Origin: Acinetobacter sp. WCHA55
Lineage (GTDB): Bacteria > Pseudomonadota > Gammaproteobacteria > Pseudomonadales > Moraxellaceae
Direction of reading: 5' to 3'
Length of the DNA stretch: 64,000 bases
Assembly: GCF_002165305.2 (NCBI RefSeq)
Contig: NZ_CP032286.1
Location: 2,790,001-2,854,000, forward strand
Numbering within the stretch: position 1 is the stretch's first letter; each line of letters begins with the position of its first letter. This document shows positions 1 through 10,266 of this stretch, piece after piece. The translations under genes were made by a program, and so were the position numbers. Below the pieces are notes generated by a model that ran no database searches, was not told the DNA's origin, and was given only the letters and a program-made list of their open reading frames with translations.

Positions 1-1352
<1,352 letters not shown>

Positions 1353-1691
1353 AAATCATTAGTAGCTTATGGCTACAAATCTTGGCTCATCAATTTTCTG
1401 ACATTAATTTCTCAAATAAACTTCGAGTAATTTCTACCATTCAATCAATGAAATATCTTCGATCGATCAATCAGTAAAAATCCACACAAGTTGTTCTTCA
1501 TAATCTCTTAATGATCTTCTTACTGATTCGTCATCAGCAAGCTAGGTCGGCTATACTACTCTCTTTCAAGAAGAAGTCAACTGGTAATTCAAATTATTTT
1601 AAACTCTCTTTCTAAAACCCAACTCAATCAATTCTAACTAAGCTACTGTTTTATCAGAAGTTTTAATCTTCATCACCGCCGATGGATGTGC
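1353..1691 (-). other. rRNA operon leader region
   Basis: This is AT-rich non-coding DNA between the proposed promoter and the 16S 5' end. It would be transcribed as the rrn leader and removed during processing. I could not confidently place a boxA antitermination element in it and see no gene. Confidence 0.6.
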
Positions 1692-1719
1692 ATTCTACAG
1701 TATTTCCAAACCAACACAA
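1692..1719 (-). promoter_or_regulatory. candidate rrn promoter
   Basis: On the minus strand TTGTGT (1714-1719) and TAGAAT (1692-1697) are separated by 16 nt and fit a sigma70 promoter (4/6 and 5/6 matches). An A/T-rich tract upstream (about 1720-1760) could serve as an UP element. The start site would lie about 330 nt before mature 16S. Inferred from motifs only. Confidence 0.5.
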
Positions 1720-1900
1720 CCCCTTTTCCTCAATTATTTATAAAAAATTCCTCAACTGTTTACTTATTCAGCAAAATGGCGCTTTTTTACTAACATTTCT
1801 TAAAATTTGATTTAACAATGAGCAATAAAGAGCTGTTAAGATAGTTAAAATATTATTTTTTATTTCACCTGCTGATTGTAAAGTTTCGGAACTCTTTTAT

Positions 1901-2803
1901 ATGCAACACATTCGCCACTTATGTGCTGGTCTACTTTTTGTAGGCTTTACAACATTTGCATTTGCTGAAGATGTAGCGCCTGCGGCTGCCAGCGAAATAG
2001 ATACCAGTGCTGATCCGCAAACGACTCAATCTTCTTCGCTTAAAGAATTAAAGAATATTAAAGCAAAAGATTTAAAAGTAGATGCCAATGCCGCACAACC
2101 TGATAATGTAAAAGATCCACTTCAACCCTTAAATAGACAGATTTTTGCTGTCAATGATGCTTTAGACCGTGCAATCGTTCGTCCAATTGCAGTGGAATAT
2201 AAAGAAAAGATCCCCTCTCCGATTCGTGACTCTTATAGTGGCTTCCGTAAAAACCTCGGCGAACCTTGGAATGCTGTAAACCAGCTTATACAAGGCCGAC
2301 CCGGCCGCGCTGCAAAAACCTTTGGTCGATTTACCATTAATACGGTAACTACTTTAGGTTTTGCAGATCCTGCTTCGCGCTTGGGCTTAGAAACTGAAGA
2401 TGAAAATTTTGGTACGACTCTGGGCTACTGGGGTGTTCCATCTGGCCCATATCTAGTACTTCCAATTTTTGGACCAAGTACTTTCCGTGATGGGTTTGGT
2501 TTGGTTGTTGATGGCTATGCACGCCCCCAAAGATACATATTAGAAGATGAAGAAGGCCTATATTGGGCGGAACAGGCTTTACGTGGTATTGATGTGCGAT
2601 CACAACTGATTGATATTGAAGGTGCGATTCAAGGTGATAAATATTCTTCAATTCGTGATATTTATTTACAACGTAAAAACTTCATTATTGCTGAGAAGAA
2701 AGGCCAAGAAGCCGAAGGGATGTTCATTGATGATGTCGGTGATGATGATTCATCTAACTCTCCATCGAGCAATGAATCGCATCAAATGTTAGATACGGAA
2801 TAA
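1901..2803 (+). CDS. mlaA: MlaA/VacJ family outer-membrane lipid asymmetry protein
   Basis: The 300-residue protein carries the MlaA domain at about 60-245, recognisable by DPLQPLNR, the NxGEPWNAVNQLIQG region and the TLGFADPAS and YLVLPIFGPST motifs. In the family, MlaA sits in the outer membrane with porins and removes phospholipids from the outer leaflet, handing them to MlaC and the MlaFEDB complex. The N terminus is a signal peptide ending in AFA-ED. It shows no lipobox cysteine at the cleavage site, unlike the E. coli lipoprotein; the only nearby Cys is residue 8. An acidic/Ser tail follows the domain. No other mla gene is adjacent. Confidence 0.93.
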   Translation: MQHIRHLCAGLLFVGFTTFAFAEDVAPAAASEIDTSADPQTTQSSSLKELKNIKAKDLKVDANAAQPDNVKDPLQPLNRQIFAVNDALDRAIVRPIAVEYKEKIPSPIRDSYSGFRKNLGEPWNAVNQLIQGRPGRAAKTFGRFTINTVTTLGFADPASRLGLETEDENFGTTLGYWGVPSGPYLVLPIFGPSTFRDGFGLVVDGYARPQRYILEDEEGLYWAEQALRGIDVRSQLIDIEGAIQGDKYSSIRDIYLQRKNFIIAEKKGQEAEGMFIDDVGDDDSSNSPSSNESHQMLDTE

Positions 2804-2901
2804 CAATGTATTGCGGCTAGTGTTGAATTTTTTTTCTCTGGCCGTAATTTGCTTGTTATAGTAAAGCAATAGCTTAATGCTAAGGATAAGCCATTTTTTT
2901 T

Positions 2902-3870
2902 ATGTATTTCATTCAACCCTCTCGCCATATTCCATATTTAGAACAGGTGCTAGACACACTACCAAGTGTGCAAATGATTCGCATAGAAGACATTGATCTT
3001 TATGACCCGACTATTATTGCTATTGCCGATATCCAAGATTATTTAGATTATAAATGGACACTGCCCACCATTGTCCTTGCCTTTGAAAATGAAGGTCGTG
3101 CTTTAGCCCAAGCGTGGGAACTCGGTGCTTTAGCAGGCTGGATGTGGAACAAACTCCCCAGCAATCCTCAACAGTCCTTACTCAAAATTGATGCACAATA
3201 TAAGCGAAATCAAGACAGTCGCGATCTGCCTTCCGCAGCAGAGTTACAAAAGCGACTTTTACCAAACCCTATAGAACTTCAAAACTACACCGTTGAAACG
3301 TTTTTTCAACCTTCTGCTTATTTGTCTGGAGACTGGTTTGATTATTGGAAAATCAGCGATAAAGAACTGATGTTTTATTTGGCTGATGTATCCGGTCATG
3401 GGGTCACCAGTAGTTTATTAACCTCTTGGATGGCGGCTTTTCATGGTCGTGCCAAAACACCACGTGGACTCATTAAGAAGCTCAATGGCATGTTAGTTCA
3501 AGAGAATATTGAAAAGCACATCACCATGATTGCAGGGATCTTAAACCTCGAAACACATCAACTTCGTTGGTCAAGTGCAGGACATTATCCCCCTGCTATT
3601 ATCTTCGAGCCAAATCAAGCTCCTAAAATATTACATACCAGTAGTTTTCCTTTGGGCCTTACTGAAGAACTGGAAGTTGAAGAGCATGAATGTGTACTCA
3701 ACCGTCATGCCCGCTTCATTATTTGTTCCGATGGCGCACTCGAACCCTTCAATGGCGGACTGAATGATCAGTTCACACAATTGGTCTATCATTTGCAAAA
3801 TCAATCCTTTGAAGCACCAGAGCATGTTGCAGACGATATTGCCATTTTAAGTTTACGTCGAATGAATTAA
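2902..3870 (+). CDS. gigA: PP2C-type (SpoIIE/RsbU-like) phosphatase, GigA
   Basis: The 322-residue protein ends in a SpoIIE/PP2C-like serine phosphatase domain (about 120-320). Its metal-binding acidic motifs are all present: SGDWFD, ADVSGHG, SDGALEPF and DDIAIL. The first ~100 residues resemble a shortened receiver domain but lack the N-terminal acidic pair. GigB follows after 112 bp on the same strand. In A. baumannii the homologous pair GigA/GigB has been described as a stress and virulence regulator in which the phosphatase dephosphorylates its anti-anti-sigma-like partner. The gene name is assigned from domain architecture and pairing, not from a database match. Confidence 0.85.
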   Translation: MYFIQPSRHIPYLEQVLDTLPSVQMIRIEDIDLYDPTIIAIADIQDYLDYKWTLPTIVLAFENEGRALAQAWELGALAGWMWNKLPSNPQQSLLKIDAQYKRNQDSRDLPSAAELQKRLLPNPIELQNYTVETFFQPSAYLSGDWFDYWKISDKELMFYLADVSGHGVTSSLLTSWMAAFHGRAKTPRGLIKKLNGMLVQENIEKHITMIAGILNLETHQLRWSSAGHYPPAIIFEPNQAPKILHTSSFPLGLTEELEVEEHECVLNRHARFIICSDGALEPFNGGLNDQFTQLVYHLQNQSFEAPEHVADDIAILSLRRMN

Positions 3871-3982
3871 TCAAATTATCAATAACTTATTACAATATCC
3901 TAGTTTCTAAGACTGTTAGATACTTGAGTAAGTATTTACCCTATGGGATAATTTCCTATCCTTCTCTGCAAATGGCATTTAT

Positions 3983-4504
3983 ATGTCAACAGGTCATGTT
4001 GAATATGCAAGCTTGAATGGAACGCATATTTTTAAGCTTATTGGCGAAGTGCGTGCCCAATCTTGTATCAGTCTAGACAAACTTTTAAACCGTATTGAAC
4101 AACAGTCAAATGTTGTTGGTGCAATCGTAGATTTAACTCAAACTACTTTCATTGACAGCACTGTGTTAGGCATTTTGGCAAAGTTAGGCTTAAAGCTTAA
4201 ACAGATCCATAATATCCAGGCTGTTATGTTGTCCACCAACTCTGATATTACTACCTTAGCCAACAGTATGGGGCTAGGGCAGGTTTTTGTGATTTTAAAC
4301 TACTGTGGCGATCCAAACGTTTGTACCCTCGAGCTGATGGAAGAGCACATTACACATCGTAATATGTTAAACACCGTACTAGATGCACATAAAACTCTGA
4401 TGGAGCTGAATCAAAGTAATCAAAATATGTTTGAACCTCTGGTCAAACAGTTGCAAAAAGAACAAGATAGCCTCGATCAAGTGTCACAGCAACAAAACGC
4501 ATAA
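3983..4504 (+). CDS. gigB: STAS-domain anti-anti-sigma-like regulator, GigB
   Basis: The 173-residue protein has a STAS domain over about residues 1-105 with the canonical FIDST motif (Asp58-Ser59-Thr60) where anti-anti-sigma factors are phosphorylated. It carries a ~65-residue Gln/Leu-rich C-terminal extension (VKQLQKEQD) likely to be helical, longer than a minimal SpoIIAA-like protein. It lies directly downstream of gigA. In A. baumannii GigB is reported to act on the nitrogen-PTS carrier NPr rather than on a classical anti-sigma kinase. An NPr gene (ptsO) is present at 40252-40521. No anti-sigma kinase gene is adjacent. Confidence 0.85.
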   Translation: MSTGHVEYASLNGTHIFKLIGEVRAQSCISLDKLLNRIEQQSNVVGAIVDLTQTTFIDSTVLGILAKLGLKLKQIHNIQAVMLSTNSDITTLANSMGLGQVFVILNYCGDPNVCTLELMEEHITHRNMLNTVLDAHKTLMELNQSNQNMFEPLVKQLQKEQDSLDQVSQQQNA

Positions 4505-4527
4505 CAACAAATTTTATAGGCCCATTT

Positions 4528-5352
4528 ATGACTTTACTTTCTGTTGTACAGATGAATTCTCAAAATGATATTGAAGCAAATTTCATTGTCATTGAGTCTC
4601 TGATTCAACAAAGTAAAGCAAATGGTGCTGAACTTATTGTGTTCCCCGAAAACTTCGTTTGTTTTGCTGCAGGCAAACAACGTGAGACTGCGGCCCAGTT
4701 CGAAGATATTCAAAAGCGTTTAGAAAATCTTGCTCATCAATATCAGATCTGGATCGTCGCGGGTACTCTCCCATGCCCGTTCCGTCCAGATGGTTCTGTG
4801 ATTGAAGATGGCCGTGTTCGTACAGCCAGTCTTTGCATTAGCCCTGATCGGACTGAAGCACGTTATGACAAAATTCATTTGTTTGACGTTCAAGTTGGCG
4901 ACGCTGTAGGTGGTTACCAAGAATCTAAGTTCTTTGAACCTGGTACAGATGTAATTGTGGCAAAAACACCCTTTGGTAATATTGGCTTGATGGTTTGCTA
5001 TGACTTACGCTTTCCTGAATTGGCTTTAACTTTACGCACGCGTGGTGCAAATATTTTGACGGCACCTGCTGCATTTACTTACACCACAGGTCAAATGCAC
5101 TGGCAGTTATTATTACAAGCCCGTGCGATGGACAGTCAATGTCAGGTTTTAGGCGCCGCACAACAAGGCTGGCATGGTGAAAAGAGACAAACTTGGGGAC
5201 ATGCAGCTGCAACCAATAGCCGTGGTCAAGTTTTGGATTTGATTCTTAACCCGGGCGCACAGTTGATTACTGTACCTTTTGACTTGGCTGAACAAGCTCA
5301 TATCCGTGAAAGTATGCCTTTGATGCAACATCGGAAATTAGTGCAGTTTTAA
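4528..5352 (+). CDS. carbon-nitrogen hydrolase (Nit/omega-amidase-like)
   Basis: This is a 274-residue nitrilase-superfamily enzyme with an intact Glu-Lys-Cys triad: Glu41 in FPENF, Lys115 in YDKIHLFD and Cys157 in MVCYDLRFPE. The YDKIHLFDV and CYDLRFPE motifs match the Nit1/Nit2-like branch. That branch removes the amide from deaminated glutathione or alpha-keto amides such as ketoglutaramate. The gene starts 23 bp after gigB and could be cotranscribed. Which amide it uses cannot be decided from sequence. Confidence 0.88.
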   Translation: MTLLSVVQMNSQNDIEANFIVIESLIQQSKANGAELIVFPENFVCFAAGKQRETAAQFEDIQKRLENLAHQYQIWIVAGTLPCPFRPDGSVIEDGRVRTASLCISPDRTEARYDKIHLFDVQVGDAVGGYQESKFFEPGTDVIVAKTPFGNIGLMVCYDLRFPELALTLRTRGANILTAPAAFTYTTGQMHWQLLLQARAMDSQCQVLGAAQQGWHGEKRQTWGHAAATNSRGQVLDLILNPGAQLITVPFDLAEQAHIRESMPLMQHRKLVQF

Positions 5353-5698
5353 TCAAGCTGTGATCATTTAGCACAACGTCATTCTTCGCACAAAAACTTC
5401 ATATTTGTTCACTATTGCTCTTTCATTGAGTAGCTTTAGCGCACTAAATGTATAAGTCTATAATCCCTTTTTCAGATTGATAAGATTTCCGATTACATTC
5501 AGTTTTTATTCACATTAACAAACCCCGATTGAGGCGGTTAAAAAAAACAATAATAGACATCCATATCATTGATTTTTAATTAACTAAACCCTCAACTTAA
5601 TCACAAGCACTCTCTGTATAAATTTACAAAAAAACTGCTTATTCTTTCTGCAATTTAGGACAGGATAAGAACTCAAATACAATATTCAGGGAATCACA
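5353..5698. other. intergenic region upstream of ohr
   Basis: These are 346 AT-rich bases without a credible ORF. The region should contain the ohr promoter. I see no ohrR regulator gene nearby and no convincing inverted-repeat operator. A weak ribosome-binding sequence (CAGGGAATC) precedes the ohr ATG. Confidence 0.5.
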
Positions 5699-6124
5699 AT
5701 GTCTTTAGAGAAAGTATTTTATACGGCACATGCTAAAGCGACAGGTGGCCGTGATGGTCGCGCAACCTCTTCTGATGGAGTTTTAGATGTAAAACTCACC
5801 GTTCCTAAAGAAATGGGCGGCGCAGGTGGTGGAACTAACCCTGAACAGCTTTTTGCCGCAGGTTATTCTGCATGTTTTCTAGGTGCGATGAAGTTTGTCG
5901 CAAACCGTGACCATTTAAAAATTACACCTGACGTATATATCGAAGGTGATGTTGGGATTGGTCCGATTCCAACAGGCTTTGGTATTCAAGTGACTTTAAA
6001 TATTCATTTAGAAGGTTTAGAGCAAGCAGAAGCGCAAAAATTGGTGGATGCAGCACATATCGTTTGCCCTTACTCAAATGCAACGCGTGGCAATATTGAT
6101 GTGACATTGAATGTGATTGTTTAA
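5699..6124 (+). CDS. ohr: organic hydroperoxide resistance protein (Ohr/OsmC family)
   Basis: The 141-residue length is typical for Ohr. The catalytic cysteines are Cys59 (YSACFLGA) and Cys123 (HIVCPYSN), and the conserved Arg18 and Glu49 that position the peroxidatic thiol are present. Ohr reduces organic and fatty-acid hydroperoxides with electrons from dihydrolipoyl groups, in the cytoplasm. The EMGGAGGGTNPEQLFAAGY region separates Ohr from OsmC. The gene is monocistronic, with a hairpin downstream. Confidence 0.95.
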   Translation: MSLEKVFYTAHAKATGGRDGRATSSDGVLDVKLTVPKEMGGAGGGTNPEQLFAAGYSACFLGAMKFVANRDHLKITPDVYIEGDVGIGPIPTGFGIQVTLNIHLEGLEQAEAQKLVDAAHIVCPYSNATRGNIDVTLNVIV

Positions 6125-6127
6125 GTC

Positions 6128-6169
6128 ATCTCTTCTATCCCGAAGTCATGGCTTTGGGATAGAGATTTT
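6128..6169 (+). terminator. candidate terminator after ohr
   Basis: CTATCCC (6135-6141) pairs with GGGATAG (6156-6162), with an inner AAG/CTT pairing, followed by AGATTTTA. The U-run is short, so termination may be partial. It may also serve the convergent minus-strand gene ending at 6168. Confidence 0.45.
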
Positions 6170-6746
6170 ATAACTTACAAGGGTTTGGAAATATCTTTTT
6201 AAATTTCTTTTGATCATCGATTTCATCTGCCAGCAAAATCAAATTTCCTTTTTGATCAAAATAGGAAGTGCCTTGAAACACAGTATATTGGGCAATATCA
6301 AAAATTGGGACATTTTGAAAAATAGGGTGCTGAGTGCTGATCAAGGTATGTCTTTTTTTTGAATTTAATTGGCGAGCTGTGATCTTATTGTGTTCAGAAT
6401 CAGTTTCAATTAAACAATTATTCTTCTTATCAATAGCGATAAATTCTTGAGTTGCATCATCTTCTCGTTTATTTCTTGATAGAAAACTATGGATTTGGCA
6501 TGGACTACCACATGACATTTGAACATGATAATAATTTTTATTTAAACGCTCAATGTTTGGTGATTTCATACCACGAAAAACTTTTTCTTTCTTGTCATTA
6601 GTGTTTCTAATGACATCACAAGACCATTCCATTTCATCATGGCATTGTTTATAAACATTCAAAGTTTCATCTTTTGCAAAACTGAGTGGAGTAAGAAATA
6701 CCATACCACTCAACACACCAAACAAGGCTAAGGATTTATTCATCAT
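6168..6746 (-). CDS. exported protein of unknown function
   Basis: I do not recognise this family. From the ATG at 6746 the ~192-residue protein begins with a signal peptide (MMNKSLALFGVLSG, cleavage near SFA-KD) and is predicted to be periplasmic. Four cysteines (two in the CHDEMEWSC segment, two in CGSPC) could form disulfides. The reading frame opens upstream to 6806, but an N-terminal extension would bury the signal peptide, so 6743 or 6746 is favoured. The frame is convergent with ohr and appears monocistronic. Confidence 0.65.
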   Translation of the reverse strand: MMNKSLALFGVLSGMVFLTPLSFAKDETLNVYKQCHDEMEWSCDVIRNTNDKKEKVFRGMKSPNIERLNKNYYHVQMSCGSPCQIHSFLSRNKREDDATQEFIAIDKKNNCLIETDSEHNKITARQLNSKKRHTLISTQHPIFQNVPIFDIAQYTVFQGTSYFDQKGNLILLADEIDDQKKFKKIFPNPCKL

Positions 6747-6869
6747 TATAAAGTTCTTTATTTTCATTCTAAAAGTAAAATGGACACTGTCATACAACCG
6801 CGTCACATAATTTCAGGATAATACAACTACACGCACACCTCGTATCCACGGCTTGGTATTTGACTTAGA

Positions 6870-8357
6870 TTATTCAGCTGCTTCATTGGTCACACGTAAT
6901 ACTTCTTCCAGTGTAGTCTTACCTGACAATACTTTGCGCAAACCATCATCGCGAATAGAGCCTGAATGTTGTCGTGCATAAGCTTCTAGCTCAAATTCAG
7001 CAGCATTACCATGAACTAAACGACGCATTTGATCATCCACAGGAACAATTTCATAAATTGCCGTCCGTCCTGTAAAACCCGTATGTGAACAACGTTCACA
7101 GCCGTTCGGTTGAGGTAACTGAAGTTCTGCTTTTGGATTCAAATGCTGAAACAGTTGTGTTTCAAAAGTATCGGCTTCATGCCATGTCACACAGTGACTA
7201 CATAACGTACGTACTAAGCGCTGTGCGATAACACCAATCAAAGAACTCGACAGCAAAAACGGCTCAATGCCCATATCTTTTAAACGAGTGACCGCACCAA
7301 TGGCTGTATTGGTATGCAGTGTAGATAAAACCAAATGCCCTGTGAGCGATGCTTGTACCGCAATTTCAGCCGTTTCCAAGTCACGAATTTCCCCCACCAT
7401 CACTACATCAGGATCTTGACGCAGCATGGCCTTTAAGGCTCTCGCAAAAGTCATATCAACTTTGGTGTTGACTTGGGTCTGTCCAATCCCTTCCAGTTGA
7501 TATTCAATCGGGTCTTCGGCGGTCAAAATATTTTTAGAGCCGTCATTGAGGTCTGAAAGTGCTGCATAAAGTGTCGTGGTTTTACCCGAACCTGTCGGCC
7601 CTGTGACCAAAATAATGCCGTGTGGTCGATGCACCAATTGAGTCAAACGCTCATAATCAGGCTTCAATAAGCCCAAATGGGTCATATTCAAACGACCCGC
7701 TTGTTTATCCAATAAACGCATCACCACTCGTTCGCCATGTGATGATGGCAAAGTCGAAACACGCACATCGACTTCACGCCCAGCTAAACGCAGTGAAATA
7801 CGTCCATCTTGTGGAATCCGTTTTTCCGCAATATCCAATTTAGCCATGACCTTAATACGTGATACCAAGAGCGGTGCCAACTCACGGCGTGGTTGGACAA
7901 TTTCACGCAATTGCCCATCGACACGTAAACGCACCGATAATTTCTTTTCAAAGGCTTCAATATGAATATCAGATGCGCCAACACGAATCGCTTCAGACAA
8001 TAAGGCATTAATTAAACGAACAATTGGAGCATCATCTTCCTGATCCATCAGGTCTTCAGCTTCAGGCACTTGGTCAGCTAAACTAAGTAAATCAGGATGA
8101 TCTTCTAAACCTGCGGCCACTTGTTGCGATTCGCCACTGTCCCCTGCATAGCTACTGCTTAAAAGCTGATGGAACTCTTCATCACTACACAGCTGATGTT
8201 GTGCTACCACACCTAAAAACCGACGTGCCTCTTGCACAGCCAACAACGGGGTACTTTCACGGCGCACAATAAAGGCTTGATCGCCTTCGTAACGCAACAG
8301 CACACCATGACGCTTCGCAAAACTATAGGGAATTTGTAATTGTTTAAGCACTTGCAT
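6870..8357 (-). CDS. gspE: type II secretion ATPase GspE
   Basis: The 495-residue protein has an N-terminal N1E/MshEN-like domain, Walker A GPTGSGKT at 253-260, Walker B VVMVGEIRD at 318-326, the His box TLHTNTA, and a zinc tetracysteine module (Cys386, 389, 420, 423). This is the GspE/PilB architecture. The short N-terminal domain and overall similarity favour GspE, which powers pseudopilus assembly for secretion of folded exoproteins. Start at 8357 (MQVLKQLQIPY) is chosen because it begins at the conserved domain; the frame stays open to 8435. No other gsp gene is adjacent. In Acinetobacter the gsp genes are scattered. Confidence 0.9.
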   Translation of the reverse strand: MQVLKQLQIPYSFAKRHGVLLRYEGDQAFIVRRESTPLLAVQEARRFLGVVAQHQLCSDEEFHQLLSSSYAGDSGESQQVAAGLEDHPDLLSLADQVPEAEDLMDQEDDAPIVRLINALLSEAIRVGASDIHIEAFEKKLSVRLRVDGQLREIVQPRRELAPLLVSRIKVMAKLDIAEKRIPQDGRISLRLAGREVDVRVSTLPSSHGERVVMRLLDKQAGRLNMTHLGLLKPDYERLTQLVHRPHGIILVTGPTGSGKTTTLYAALSDLNDGSKNILTAEDPIEYQLEGIGQTQVNTKVDMTFARALKAMLRQDPDVVMVGEIRDLETAEIAVQASLTGHLVLSTLHTNTAIGAVTRLKDMGIEPFLLSSSLIGVIAQRLVRTLCSHCVTWHEADTFETQLFQHLNPKAELQLPQPNGCERCSHTGFTGRTAIYEIVPVDDQMRRLVHGNAAEFELEAYARQHSGSIRDDGLRKVLSGKTTLEEVLRVTNEAAE

Positions 8358-8462
8358 CTTAAAATTATAATAATGATGAAAAATATTATTTTGAGTGTAC
8401 TCTAAGCATATGACAGCGTGAAGTCTGTTTTTCACTGATTTGCAATATAAGGAAATGTGCTG

Positions 8463-9284
8463 TTGCCTAATATGAATGAACTGTTTGAATCGGATAGCCC
8501 CAATTTAAAATGGTGGGGGGAATACAATTTTGAGTTGAATCAAGCCCGTGCGTGGCAGTTCGGCTCATTACTTTTTCGCCTCACCCGTGGCCTACAAGAG
8601 TGGCGTTTAGAGTTCCATCGGCCTCAAGTTCAGTATGACTATGAGCAAAAATGGCATGCGATAGAAGACCCACATTTCGCCTTTCCACAACCCGTTGAAA
8701 TTAAACGTTACATGTTTAAAAAAACTCACCATACGATTCAACTGATGCCACGTTTGGCCGATCGTTCAGTGGTGATTAAACCTGTCGATCCGATTTATAT
8801 TCCAGCTGGTCAGCGCGGGACGCTGTATATCAGCACCCCGTTATGGATTTCGGGTTTTATTGAAGGTCAGCGCGACCCCTTATTTGATATTCCTGTGATT
8901 TTACCCAAAGAAACGTGGTTTGGGCCAAACCACCGTACAGGTGAAATTGCCTATGCTACGGCTGTCGATGGTCGAACTGAATTACATCAACTCAAACCAC
9001 GTGCATTTCGTGCAGTGACGCCCATTGAGTTCCACAACACCAGCCATTTACAACTGCGCTTCGACCGAATGAACGTACCTGTTTCAGCCCTGCCTTTATT
9101 TTATAGTGAAAGTACGGATCGACTTTGGACATCGCAAATTAAAGTCTTGCATGAAGGTGCCGATCGGCCACCACGAATCCGTATCGAAAACCGTACGCCT
9201 CCGCATGCAGGCAAAGTGATTTATGTGCATCCACCGCGCTCTTCGGCGAGTGCATTATTTAATATGTTTGATTCATTCTTCTAA
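8463..9284 (+). CDS. DUF432-like protein paired with an MscS channel
   Basis: This is a soluble protein of about 273 residues, rich in beta-strand patterns, with no signal peptide or membrane segment. I believe it belongs to the DUF432 family, often found beside mechanosensitive channels, but this is from memory and tentative. It ends 9 bp before an MscS-family gene, so the two are probably one operon. The start is unclear. AAGGA at 8449-8453 best suits TTG at 8463; GTG at 8457 and ATG at 8472 are alternatives. Function is unknown; a channel-modulating role is only an inference from pairing. Confidence 0.7.
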   Translation: MPNMNELFESDSPNLKWWGEYNFELNQARAWQFGSLLFRLTRGLQEWRLEFHRPQVQYDYEQKWHAIEDPHFAFPQPVEIKRYMFKKTHHTIQLMPRLADRSVVIKPVDPIYIPAGQRGTLYISTPLWISGFIEGQRDPLFDIPVILPKETWFGPNHRTGEIAYATAVDGRTELHQLKPRAFRAVTPIEFHNTSHLQLRFDRMNVPVSALPLFYSESTDRLWTSQIKVLHEGADRPPRIRIENRTPPHAGKVIYVHPPRSSASALFNMFDSFF

Positions 9285-9293
9285 GGGGGACAG

Positions 9294-10217
9294 ATGCCAA
9301 ACTCAAATATTCCCCAAGAAATTACCAGTAGCCTAAAGGGCATTTTCACAAACATCAATACAGAACGATTAACGGAAATCTTAATTGCCTTAGTGCTGTG
9401 TTTTGTTGGTTTTCTCTTGGCACGTCTGGTTTCAAATACCTTTATCCGAACCATTGGCACTAAGTTTAACGCGCACCAACGACTGGTCTGGCGACGTGGT
9501 ATTTTTTACTTTATTTTCCTAATTTTTGTGATGGCCAGCCTCAAAGAAGCTGGTTTTAAACTGAGTGTGTTTTTAGGCGCAGCAGGTATTTTGACGGTTG
9601 CTTTAGGTTTTGCCTCCCAAACCTCTGCATCCAACTTAATCAGTGGATTGTTCCTGATTGGTGAGGGTTCCTTTGAAATTGGCGACACTATTTCAATCAC
9701 CCTTATTCGTGGCAATACTATTGAAGGTGAAGTCATTTCAATTGACCTTCTTTCGGTTAAGTTACTCACTCAAGACAACATTTATGTACGACTGCCGAAT
9801 GAACAACTGATTCGAGCCCCAGTTCATAACCTCTCTAAGTTTCCAATACGGCGCATTCCCATCACCTTAGCCATTAACTTCCATGAGAACATCATCAAAG
9901 TACGTGAAGTGCTGGTTGATGTGGCTAATAAATATCCTTTGGTTCTTGCTGACCCTAAACCTGCCGTCACCGTCACCGCTTTTCGTGAGTCTTCGATTGA
10001 ACTACTGTTTGCCGTGTGGTGTCAGCAAGAACACTTTTTACAAGTGCGCGATGAAATGCAGGAACGTATTCGCAATGGTTTCTTAGATAATCAAATCGAA
10101 ATTCCTGTGCCAAAAATGGGCTTTGTCGATCATCCGCTTTCAAGGCCATTATCCAATCAAGAAATCGATCAATATGCCAATGCACAAGCCTTGAAACGAG
10201 AACCGAATATCAAATAG
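9294..10217 (+). CDS. MscS-family small-conductance mechanosensitive channel
   Basis: The 307-residue protein has about three N-terminal membrane segments (roughly 28-48, 66-85, 89-115). The third carries the Ala/Gly-rich pore helix (LGAAGILTVALGFASQTSASNLISGLFL). A cytoplasmic MscS beta domain follows (FEIGDTISI, RLPNEQLI). Such channels open under membrane tension to release solutes on hypo-osmotic shock. A strong ribosome-binding site (AAGGGGGACAG) precedes the ATG. It is probably cotranscribed with the upstream DUF432-like gene. Confidence 0.9.
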   Translation: MPNSNIPQEITSSLKGIFTNINTERLTEILIALVLCFVGFLLARLVSNTFIRTIGTKFNAHQRLVWRRGIFYFIFLIFVMASLKEAGFKLSVFLGAAGILTVALGFASQTSASNLISGLFLIGEGSFEIGDTISITLIRGNTIEGEVISIDLLSVKLLTQDNIYVRLPNEQLIRAPVHNLSKFPIRRIPITLAINFHENIIKVREVLVDVANKYPLVLADPKPAVTVTAFRESSIELLFAVWCQQEHFLQVRDEMQERIRNGFLDNQIEIPVPKMGFVDHPLSRPLSNQEIDQYANAQALKREPNIK

Positions 10218-10227
10218 ATCAATGCAG

Positions 10228-10256
10228 CTCCTTATGATCCATCCAGACATAAGGAG
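10228..10256. repeat. hairpin between convergent genes
   Basis: CTCCTTATG (10228-10236) and CATAAGGAG (10248-10256) form a perfect 9-bp stem with an 11-nt loop, just after the MscS gene and before the convergent DUF2339 gene end. There is no clear U-run, so it may protect 3' ends or terminate weakly. Confidence 0.4.
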
Positions 10257-10266
10257 TTGAGCTAAT

